From NCBI GenBank assembly GCA_903824455.1, contig CAIJWY010000066.1:1-5951 (forward strand): a DNA stretch of 5,951 nt. The letters are read 5' to 3'. Numbering within the stretch: position 1 is the stretch's first letter; each line of letters opens with the position of its first letter. The position numbers and the translations under genes were made by a program. Origin of the DNA: an uncultured Micrococcales bacterium. GTDB lineage: Bacteria > Actinomycetota > Actinomycetes > Actinomycetales > Microbacteriaceae. The notes below the pieces were generated by a model, which saw only the letters and a list, made by a program, of their open reading frames with translations, was not told where the DNA came from and did not search any database. Of the stretch, positions 1 to 5,236 are shown one piece after another.

Positions 1-552
1 ACCAACCGCGATACCGATTGAGCCGTTAACCAAAAGGTTTGGGAAACGGCTTGGCAGAACGGTTGGTTCCTGGGTGCGGCCGTCGTAGTTGTCTTGGAAG
101 TCAACGGTCTCTTCGTCGATGTCGCGAACCATTTCCATGGCAAGCGGTGCCATGCGGCACTCGGTGTAACGAGGGGCTGCTGCGGGGTCGTTTCCTGGGG
201 AACCAAAGTTACCCTGGCCGGAAACCAGTGGGTAGCGGAGGTTCCAGTCTTGAACCAAGCGAACCAGGGTGTCGTATATCGCGGTGTCACCGTGCGGGTG
301 GTACTGACCCATCACGTCGCCCACGACTCGAGAGCACTTGCTGAACTGCTTGTCTGGACGGTATCCGCCATCGAACATCGCGTAAACAACGCGGCGGTGA
401 ACCGGCTTCATTCCATCGCGAACGTCTGGTAGTGCGCGACCAACGATAACGCTCATCGCGTAGTCGAGGTAGCTTCGCTGCATTTCGACCTGAAGGTCGA
501 TCTGCTCGATGTGGTCGTGCCCCTGAGGGGTGGTGGTTTCTTCGTCAGCCAT
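1..552 (-). CDS. gyrA: DNA gyrase subunit A, N-terminal 184 residues (3' end cut by window edge)
   Basis: The A subunit of DNA gyrase carries out DNA breakage and rejoining; with GyrB it introduces negative supercoils and removes positive ones ahead of forks. The visible 184 codons cover the winged-helix breakage region. The residues SYLDYAMSVIVGRALPDVRDG (23-47 region) and KPVHRRVVYAM are classic GyrA. The catalytic tyrosine is Tyr129 in APRYTE, preceded by Arg128 (E. coli Arg121-Tyr122). The quinolone-determining segment reads HPHGDTAIYD (85-94), with Thr90, Ala91 and Asp94 at the E. coli 83, 84 and 87 positions, so it looks like a sensitive type. The intein site known beside the tyrosine in some mycobacteria is uninterrupted. 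The ATG at 552 follows the gyrB stop by 25 nt, with a purine-rich but imperfect ribosome-binding site (AAGAAAGAGA, 559-568). It is very probably cotranscribed with gyrB. GyrA rather than ParC is supported by its place directly after gyrB. Confidence 0.98.
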   Translation of the reverse strand, partial: MADEETTTPQGHDHIEQIDLQVEMQRSYLDYAMSVIVGRALPDVRDGMKPVHRRVVYAMFDGGYRPDKQFSKCSRVVGDVMGQYHPHGDTAIYDTLVRLVQDWNLRYPLVSGQGNFGSPGNDPAAAPRYTECRMAPLAMEMVRDIDEETVDFQDNYDGRTQEPTVLPSRFPNLLVNGSIGIAVG

Positions 553-577
553 GATTGATCTCTTTCTTGCGCCAGTC

Positions 578-2518
578 CTAGATGTCTAGGAAGCGCACAT
601 CCTTGGCGTTGCGCTGAATAAAGTTACGGCGGCCCTCAACGTCTTCGCCCATCAGTGTGGAGAAGACCTCATCGGCCATTGCTGCATCATCGAGAGTTAC
701 CTGAAGCAGGGTTCGGCGAGCTGGGTCCATGGTGGTTGACCAAAGTTCGTCGTAGTCCATTTCACCAAGACCCTTGTAACGCTGAATCGAGTTTTCCTTA
801 GGGATTCGCTTGCCCGCTGCTTGGCCGGCTGCCAGCTGCTCGTCGCGTTCCTCATCCGAGTAAACATACTGGTGATCGGAGTTACTCCACTTGATTCGGT
901 AAAGCGGTGGCTGAGCTAGGTAAACGTAGCCGTGCTCAATAAGCGGACGCATGAAGCGGAACAACAGCGTGAGAATCAGGGTTCGAATGTGCTGACCGTC
1001 GACATCGGCGTCGGCCATGAGAACACACTTGTGATAGCGGATCTTTGAGATGTCGAACTCTTCACCGATTCCGGTTCCGAATGCTGTGATTAACGACTGA
1101 ACTTCGGTGTTGCCGAGTGCGCGGTCGAGGCGAGCTCGTTCAACGTTCAAGATCTTTCCACGAAGCGGCAAGATTGCCTGGGTCTCTGGATTGCGACCGC
1201 GAACGGCTGAACCACCGGCCGAGTCACCCTCTACGATGTAGATTTCCGAAAGTGCTGGGTCGCGGCTCGAGCAGTCGCGGAGCTTGCCCGGCATACCGCT
1301 CGACTCAAGAATTCCCTTGCGGCGAGTGGCTTCGCGAGCTTTTCTAGCGGCCTGTCTGGCGGTGGCTGCCTGAATGGCCTTGCGAATGATGTCTTTGGCT
1401 TCGACCGGGTGTGATTCCAACCAGTCGCCGAGGTGTTCGTTAACCATCTTTTGAACGAAAGCCTTGGCTTCGGTGTTACCCAGCTTGGTTTTGGTTTGTC
1501 CTTCGAACTGCGGTTCCGCTAGCTTCACCGAGAGAACCGCGGTTAGACCCTCGCGGCAGTCGTCGCCGCTGAGGTTTTCGTCTTTTTCCTTGAGCAGGTT
1601 GGTGTGACGAGCATATTTGTTGAGCAGAGAAGTAAGAGCTGCGCGGAAACCCTCTTCGTGGGTTCCACCCTCGTGGGTGTTGATGGTGTTGGCGTAGGTG
1701 TGAACGCTTTCGTTGTAGGCGTTGGTCCACTGCATGGCAACCTCGGCGGACATGGTCTTCTCGGGAGTTTCCCACTCGAACGAGATGATCTCCTGGTGAA
1801 CCAGTTCGCCTTTTTTCGACGCGTTCAAGTAGTCGACGTAGTCCATAAGGCCGCGTTCGTACAGGTAGGTGTCAGTGCGATCGGTTCGCTCGTCTAGAAG
1901 AGCAATCCTTAGGCCCTTATTCAGGAAACACATCTGCTGGAATCGGGCGCGAAGGGTTTCGTAATCGTATTCAACGGTTTCGAAAATCGCCGGGTCTGCC
2001 AGGAACTCGATGACGGTTCCGGTGTAGTCGGCTTTTTCGCCTTTGGCCAAAGGTGCGTCTGGAACGCCAATTTTGTATGACTGGTTCCAGAGGAAACCCT
2101 CTCTGGCGACCTGAACTTTTAGGTGAGACGAAAGGGCGTTTACCACCGAAGCGCCAACGCCGTGAAGGCCACCGGAAACGGCGTAACCCCCACCGCCAAA
2201 CTTTCCGCCGGCGTGAAGAATGGTGAGAACTACCTGGACCGTTGAGATTCCCTCGGTTGGGTGAACCGCAACAGGGATTCCGCGTCCGTTGTCTTTAACT
2301 CGGATCCAACCGTCTTTGGTGATGGTGACGTTGATGGTGTCGCAGTGACCGGCGAGAGCTTCGTCGACCGAGTTGTCAACGACTTCATAAACGAGGTGAT
2401 GAAGTCCGCGGGGTCCGGTGGAGCCGATATACATACCCGGGCGTTTACGAACGGCTTCTAGGCCTTCAAGAACCTGGATGTTTCCAGCTTCGTAGTTGCT
2501 TTCTGCGGGTGTGGTCAT
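578..2518 (-). CDS. gyrB: DNA gyrase subunit B (ATPase and Toprim subunit), complete
   Basis: GyrB hydrolyses ATP to drive strand passage by gyrase. The protein has 646 residues. The GHKL ATPase domain fills about 1-225: EVVDNSVDEA holds catalytic Glu45 and Mg-binding Asn49, DNGRGIPV has Asp76, the ATP lid is GGKFGGGGY (104-112) followed by GGLHGVGASVVNALS, and Arg139 matches the aminocoumarin-contact Arg136 of E. coli. The transducer domain (about 226-395) contains QTKTKLGN with Lys343 (E. coli Lys337). The Toprim domain has IVEGDSAGGSA with Glu430, PLRGKILNVE (451-460) and DADVDG with Asp503/505/507. The C-terminal QRYKGLGEMD and QRNAKDVRFLDI are typical. It is much shorter than the 804-residue E. 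coli GyrB because the proteobacterial insertion is absent, as usual in Gram-positives. The ATG at 2518 is firm: an in-frame TAA lies five codons upstream, and AAGGAG lies 11 nt upstream. Expression may depend on its own promoter in the 138-nt gap. GyrB is preferred over ParE because of context. Confidence 0.98.
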   Translation of the reverse strand: MTTPAESNYEAGNIQVLEGLEAVRKRPGMYIGSTGPRGLHHLVYEVVDNSVDEALAGHCDTINVTITKDGWIRVKDNGRGIPVAVHPTEGISTVQVVLTILHAGGKFGGGGYAVSGGLHGVGASVVNALSSHLKVQVAREGFLWNQSYKIGVPDAPLAKGEKADYTGTVIEFLADPAIFETVEYDYETLRARFQQMCFLNKGLRIALLDERTDRTDTYLYERGLMDYVDYLNASKKGELVHQEIISFEWETPEKTMSAEVAMQWTNAYNESVHTYANTINTHEGGTHEEGFRAALTSLLNKYARHTNLLKEKDENLSGDDCREGLTAVLSVKLAEPQFEGQTKTKLGNTEAKAFVQKMVNEHLGDWLESHPVEAKDIIRKAIQAATARQAARKAREATRRKGILESSGMPGKLRDCSSRDPALSEIYIVEGDSAGGSAVRGRNPETQAILPLRGKILNVERARLDRALGNTEVQSLITAFGTGIGEEFDISKIRYHKCVLMADADVDGQHIRTLILTLLFRFMRPLIEHGYVYLAQPPLYRIKWSNSDHQYVYSDEERDEQLAAGQAAGKRIPKENSIQRYKGLGEMDYDELWSTTMDPARRTLLQVTLDDAAMADEVFSTLMGEDVEGRRNFIQRNAKDVRFLDI

Positions 2519-2529
2519 ATGCTTTGATG

Positions 2530-2535
2530 CTCCTT
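2530..2535 (-). promoter_or_regulatory. Ribosome-binding site of gyrB
   Basis: The minus strand reads AAGGAG, a strong Shine-Dalgarno match, 11 nt before the ATG at 2518. That spacing is on the long side. The in-frame TAA just upstream leaves no earlier start codon. The site begins only 5 nt after the end of the inverted repeat at 2541-2589, so a fold in the leader could affect access to it. Confidence 0.8.
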
Positions 2536-2540
2536 ATTTA

Positions 2541-2589
2541 CCGGATTAGGCCCTCACGACTGCGACCGAATTGGTCGACTTAAATCCGG
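2541..2589 (-). repeat. Nested inverted repeats in the gyrB leader
   Basis: On the minus strand CCGGATT (2589-2583) pairs perfectly with AATCCGG (2547-2541). The 35-nt interval holds a second perfect inverted repeat, CGACC/GGTCG (2577-2573 with 2567-2563), around a 5-nt loop. As RNA this would be a stem-loop within a larger stem, ending 5 nt before the gyrB Shine-Dalgarno. A separate small hairpin GGTT-AGC-AACC (2600-2590) adjoins it upstream. The pairings are seen directly; a regulatory role is inference. There is no U-run, so it does not look like a terminator. Confidence 0.45.
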
Positions 2590-2599
2590 GGTTGCTAAC

Positions 2600-2628
2600 C
2601 ATCTAATTTTACCTTTTAAAAGGGGCAA
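2600..2628 (-). promoter_or_regulatory. Possible gyrB promoter elements (weak)
   Basis: This lies in the only sizeable intergenic gap, where a gyrB-gyrA promoter would be expected. On the minus strand TAAAAT (2611-2606) matches the -10 consensus at five of six positions, but no good -35 hexamer sits 16-19 nt upstream. The alternative pair TTGCCC (2628-2623) with TTAGAT (2606-2601), spacer 16, is weaker. A start site near 2595 would give a leader of roughly 75 nt. I cannot choose between these by eye; gyrB might instead be read through from dciA. Confidence 0.25.
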
Positions 2629-2634
2629 ATTTAG
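2603..2634 (-). repeat. A+T-rich interrupted palindrome with a perfect 12-bp core
   Basis: The core CCTTTTAAAAGG (2612-2623) is a perfect 12-bp palindrome. It is flanked by imperfect arms that end in CTAA and TTAG, so the whole 32-bp segment is a bulged inverted repeat. It starts 22 nt past the dciA stop codon. It could be a protein-binding site, a 3'-end hairpin of the upstream transcript, or a by-product of A+T-rich spacer. No clear U-run follows on the minus strand, so I do not call it a terminator. The candidate -10 hexamer overlaps its downstream arm. Confidence 0.4.
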
Positions 2635-2656
2635 GGAAGCTAACAAAGCTTTTTGA

Positions 2657-3145
2657 CTACCCGTAGGTATCTCTGGGGCCTCTTCCTGGAACCGATCTAG
2701 GACCTCGTTTGAAACTAGGTCCGGCTGGTCCCAAAAGCTTAATTTCTGCCACGTCAATCGTGGGAAAATCTGATTTGAGCTTCTCCAAAATCGTCTTCTG
2801 CATGAGCTTTAGCTGGGTGGCCCAAGCGCTAGAACTGCAACGAATCGTGAGCACGCCATCCTGCAGGCTTTCTGGAATCGACTTGGCGGCGGTGTCTTCG
2901 CCAACGATTTTGGCCCAGCTAACGAAGAGCTCTGCTTCGCCAAGCTCGTTGGTCCATTTGAAGTCTTTGATCAGTGCGTCGAGAGTGGAGCCGGCCGAAA
3001 TTGGTTCACGGCCCTTATCGAATGGTCGTGAGCCACCCTTCTTCTTTTTTTCGATGATCCGCTTAGCGTCGCGGCTTAGGCGGCCAGTAACAGCCTCTCG
3101 CATGCGCCAGTAAAACTCTTGGGCGAAGCCGTCTTTCTCAGACAC
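2657..3145 (-). CDS. dciA: DciA-like replicative helicase loader/operator (DUF721 protein)
   Basis: DciA proteins act with the replicative helicase DnaB during loading at the origin and replace DnaC/DnaI in most bacteria; the mycobacterial protein beside recF and gyrB belongs to this family. With a GTG start at 3145 the product has 162 residues. The N-terminal 50 residues are basic and probably disordered, with a KKKKGG run (33-38). The DUF721 domain covers about 51-139 and shows the family pattern: the tryptophan of ELFVSWAKIVG (72-82), the DGVLTIRCSSSAWATQL strand-helix segment (96-112) and the closing VAEIKLLGP (132-140). The tail ending GRGPRDTYG is typical of actinobacterial members. The start overlaps the recF stop as GTGTCTGA (8 nt), indicating translational coupling; a TTG at 3172 would be an alternative but has a poor ribosome-binding site. 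Family assignment is firm; helicase loading in this organism is inferred from homologues. Confidence 0.9.
   Translation of the reverse strand: MSEKDGFAQEFYWRMREAVTGRLSRDAKRIIEKKKKGGSRPFDKGREPISAGSTLDALIKDFKWTNELGEAELFVSWAKIVGEDTAAKSIPESLQDGVLTIRCSSSAWATQLKLMQKTILEKLKSDFPTIDVAEIKLLGPAGPSFKRGPRSVPGRGPRDTYG
3044..3050 (-). other. In-frame A AAA AAG heptamer in dciA (possible frameshift or slippage site)
   Basis: The minus strand has seven consecutive A residues followed by G across codons GAA AAA AAG (residues Glu32-Lys34). This is the X XXY YYZ register used for -1 frameshifting in E. coli dnaX. A possible stem-loop, GGCTCACG (3034-3027) with CGTGAACC (3010-3003), has seven of eight pairs and begins 9 nt after the heptamer. 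The -1 frame would add nine residues and stop at TAA, giving 43 residues without the DUF721 domain. The pattern is real, but function is doubtful and it may only encode a lysine run. Confidence 0.3.
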
Positions 3146-4301
3146 GAGTAACCGACCCTTCCGAAACTTCAAAAACCGTGGCTTTCAGGCTGGTTGGAAC
3201 ATCCTCCGAAACCGCCGCTGTGATAATTACCTGTTCATTATCCGCTACCAGGCTGGCGAGACGATCTCTTCTGCCGGCATCTAACTCGGCAAAAACGTCG
3301 TCCAGAATGACAATTGGGTCGCCGGTCTTGCTTTCGTCGCGCAGCAATCTAGCCGACGCTAATCGCAGAGCCAGGGCGTATGACCAAGATTCGCCGTGGC
3401 TGGCATAGCCCTTGGCTGGTAAATCACCGAGCAGCAGCACCAAATCGTCGCGATGTGGGCCGATTAGTGTGATTCCGCGCTCCATTTCCTTACTTCTCAC
3501 TATGGCAAGTTTGCCTCGGTAAAGCTCCGCGATTCGGTCAACATCGGTTAGCTCCAAATACTCGAGTTCTGCTTCTTCAAAATCGTCGACGACCACCGAC
3601 CCCAGTAGTGAGCTCTTCATGAGAATGTTTGGTTCGTTGTTGGTTACGGCAATCGCCTGATAGGCATCGGAAAGGTAGGGTTTGATTCGATCCAGCAGCA
3701 GAAGTCGCTCAACAACTATCTCGCTGCCGAATTTAACCAGGCTTTCGTCCCAGGCGTCGAGGGTACTCAAAGAAGAACCCTTGGCGCCGGTGGATCTGGC
3801 GGTTTTGAGCAGCGTATTGCGCTGTTTTAGCACCCGCTCATAGTCGGAAATAACGCCTGACAAACGAGGTGAAAACTGAATTAGCAGCTGGTCGATGAAC
3901 TTGCGACGATTACTCGGGTCGCGTTTCACTATGTCGATGTCTTCCGGGGCAAAAACCACCGAGTTTAGAGTTCCCAAAAGGTCGCGCAGCCTGGGAATCG
4001 GTGGTTGGTTGATCCGAACCTGGTTCTGATTGTCACGATGAAGTTCTAGGTCAACCAAAACATCTCTGGTTTCATGTGAAACCTTCGCGCGAATAATGGC
4101 GCTGTTGGCAGCTTTATGAATCAGCGGCTGGTAACTGGCTACGCGGTGAGAATTGAGCGTGCTCACATACTCGATCGCCTCAATGACGTTGGTTTTGCCG
4201 TGTCCGTTCGGCCCGACCAGCAAATTAACCCCTGGCTGGAACTCAATTTCCGTATTTTTGTGATTACGAAAGTCGATAAGGGTGAGGTGTTTTACAAACA
4301 T
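3138..4301 (-). CDS. recF: RecF, DNA replication and repair ATPase
   Basis: RecF is an SMC/Rad50-like ATPase of the cytoplasm that works with RecO and RecR to load RecA at single-strand gaps, and it supports stalled forks. The 387 residues match the family's usual size. The N-terminal strand FVKHLTLIDFRNH leads to Walker A GPNGHGKT (30-37, Lys36). The family block VVFAPEDIDIVKRDPSNRRKFID spans 115-137, and the central arm-like insertion lies at about 140-270. GPHRDD (281-286) precedes the ABC signature SHGESWSYALALRLA (301-315), whose HGESWS form is typical of actinobacteria. Walker B is PIVILDDVFAELD (329-341) with Asp334-Asp335. The ATG at 4301 is preceded by AGAGG with a 6-nt spacer. It lies 27 nt after gnd and overlaps dciA by 8 nt, so it is probably cotranscribed with both. 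All ATPase motifs are intact, and an identification as another SMC-type protein is unlikely given the context. Confidence 0.97.
   Translation of the reverse strand: MFVKHLTLIDFRNHKNTEIEFQPGVNLLVGPNGHGKTNVIEAIEYVSTLNSHRVASYQPLIHKAANSAIIRAKVSHETRDVLVDLELHRDNQNQVRINQPPIPRLRDLLGTLNSVVFAPEDIDIVKRDPSNRRKFIDQLLIQFSPRLSGVISDYERVLKQRNTLLKTARSTGAKGSSLSTLDAWDESLVKFGSEIVVERLLLLDRIKPYLSDAYQAIAVTNNEPNILMKSSLLGSVVVDDFEEAELEYLELTDVDRIAELYRGKLAIVRSKEMERGITLIGPHRDDLVLLLGDLPAKGYASHGESWSYALALRLASARLLRDESKTGDPIVILDDVFAELDAGRRDRLASLVADNEQVIITAAVSEDVPTSLKATVFEVSEGSVTRV
3156..3162 (-). promoter_or_regulatory. Ribosome-binding site that favours the GTG start of dciA
   Basis: The minus strand reads GGAAGGG, ending 10 nt before the GTG at 3145 and inside the 3' end of recF. 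The upstream TTG at 3172 has no comparable site at a usable distance. This supports the shorter 162-residue product and an 8-nt overlap with recF. Confidence 0.6.
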
Positions 4302-4314
4302 CCCTCACCTCTCG

Positions 4315-4332
4315 CTAACAATTTGTTGTTAG
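4315..4332 (-). repeat. Perfect inverted repeat across the gnd stop codon, before recF
   Basis: On the minus strand CTAACAA and TTGTTAG form a perfect 7-bp stem around a CAAA loop. The TAA stop of gnd lies in the first arm, and the second arm ends only 2 nt before the AGAGG Shine-Dalgarno of recF. There is no U-run after it, so it is not a normal terminator. A modest, A+U-rich hairpin here could mark an mRNA processing point or tune recF translation. Ribosomes terminating on gnd would melt it, a possible coupling device. The role is inference. Confidence 0.45.
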
Positions 4333-5216
4333 TCGGCCTTTTTAACGGCGTGACCACCGAATTGGGCGCGGAGAGCTGCAACCGCCTTCATTGCCGGTGA
4401 ATCATCCTGACGGCTGGCAAAACGGCTGAATAGCGAAGCGGTGATGACCGGCATTGGTACCGCGTTAGCAATACCTTCTTCAACGGTCCAGCGACCTTCG
4501 CCGGAATCCTCCACGTACCCCTGAATTTTGGATAGATGTGGATCTTCTTCCAGTGCCAAAACCAATAGGTCTAGTAGCCAAGAACGAACCACGGTTCCGC
4601 GCTGCCAAGCGGCAAAGGTTCCTGGCACGTCCTTGATGATGTCTTTTTTCTCCAAAAGCTCGTAGCCCTCGGCGAATGCTTGCATCATTCCGTATTCGAT
4701 TCCGTTGTGAACCATCTTGGCGTAGTGGCCTGCGCCAACCTCGCCAACGTGAACGAAACCTTCTTCTCTGGCGCCATCCGGACGCAAGGCATCAAAGATC
4801 GGCATTGCCTTTTCAACCAGGGCGGTGTCGCCACCTACCATTAAGCCATAACCATTTTCTAGACCCCAAACCCCGCCGGAAACTCCGCAGTCTAGGTAGC
4901 CAATGCCCTTGTCGGCAATTTGCGCCGCGTGGCGGGCGTCATCTGAGAAACGCGAGTTGCCACCTTCAATAATCAAATCGCCTGAGGTTAGGTATTGCTC
5001 TAACTCATCGATAACGGCGTCGGTTGGCTTGCCGTGCGGAACCATAACCCAAACCAACCTGGGGGTGGGCAGCGCCTCCACTAGTTCCTTGATCGAGGCA
5101 ACATCTGGGTTGCTCTCCGCGCTTCTGGCATAACCAACAACTTCGATTCCCTTATTGCGCAAACGCTGGCGCATGTTGCCGCCCATTTTGCCCAAGCCAA
5201 TCAGACCAATCTTCAT
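4329..5216 (-). CDS. gnd: 6-phosphogluconate dehydrogenase, decarboxylating (short form)
   Basis: The enzyme oxidises and decarboxylates 6-phosphogluconate to ribulose 5-phosphate, CO2 and NAD(P)H in the pentose phosphate pathway. At 295 residues it is the short bacterial form; the E. coli type is about 470. The Rossmann motif GLIGLGKMGGNM occupies 4-15. IIEGGNSRF (82-90) and the substrate-loop block DCGVSGGVWGLENGYGLMVGG (109-129) follow. The catalytic pair is Lys167 and Asn171 in GHYAKMVHNGIEYGMMQ. The C-terminal helical domain has EGRWTVEEGIANAVPMPVI (240-258) and the closing FGGHAV. The end of the second beta strand reads GYARSAES (28-35): Ala30 stands where NAD-dependent members usually have Asp, followed by Arg31-Ser32, which may favour NADP+. 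The ATG at 5216 has AGAGGA 7 nt upstream and begins 20 nt after dnaN. Its place between dnaN and recF is a common actinobacterial arrangement. Confidence 0.95.
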   Translation of the reverse strand: MKIGLIGLGKMGGNMRQRLRNKGIEVVGYARSAESNPDVASIKELVEALPTPRLVWVMVPHGKPTDAVIDELEQYLTSGDLIIEGGNSRFSDDARHAAQIADKGIGYLDCGVSGGVWGLENGYGLMVGGDTALVEKAMPIFDALRPDGAREEGFVHVGEVGAGHYAKMVHNGIEYGMMQAFAEGYELLEKKDIIKDVPGTFAAWQRGTVVRSWLLDLLVLALEEDPHLSKIQGYVEDSGEGRWTVEEGIANAVPMPVITASLFSRFASRQDDSPAMKAVAALRAQFGGHAVKKAD

Positions 5217-5236
5217 GTGGTTTTCCTCTTTTTTCT

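Noticed and set aside
94..432. Plus-strand open frame of 112 codons opposite gyrA
   Set aside because: It lies wholly antisense to a conserved GyrA region, has no ribosome-binding site of note, and its translation resembles no family; it is a shadow of the real frame.
1604..1897. Plus-strand open frame opposite gyrB, rich in Val and Gly
   Set aside because: Low-complexity antisense shadow of conserved GyrB codons.
2639..2646. 8-mer GCTAACAA shared with 4314-4321, with GCTAACC also at 2594-2600
   Set aside because: Short A+T-leaning words shared by intergenic spacers; three partial copies in about 6 kb are not evidence of a repeat family.
2709..3113. 134-codon plus-strand open frame opposite dciA
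   Set aside because: The minus strand encodes a clear DUF721 domain here; the antisense product is serine- and phenylalanine-rich with no recognisable domain.
3237..3247. DnaA-box-like TTATCCGCT inside recF
   Set aside because: Two mismatches, isolated and coding.
4531..4541. DnaA-box-like TGTGGATCT inside gnd
   Set aside because: Only seven of nine positions fit the reverse complement of the TTATCCACA consensus, it is alone, and it is explained by coding sequence. No origin is visible in the window.
4637..4652. Six-A run on the minus strand in gnd as a frameshift site
   Set aside because: The codon register is GAG AAA AAA GAC, which does not give an X XXY YYZ heptamer, and the family alignment continues unbroken.
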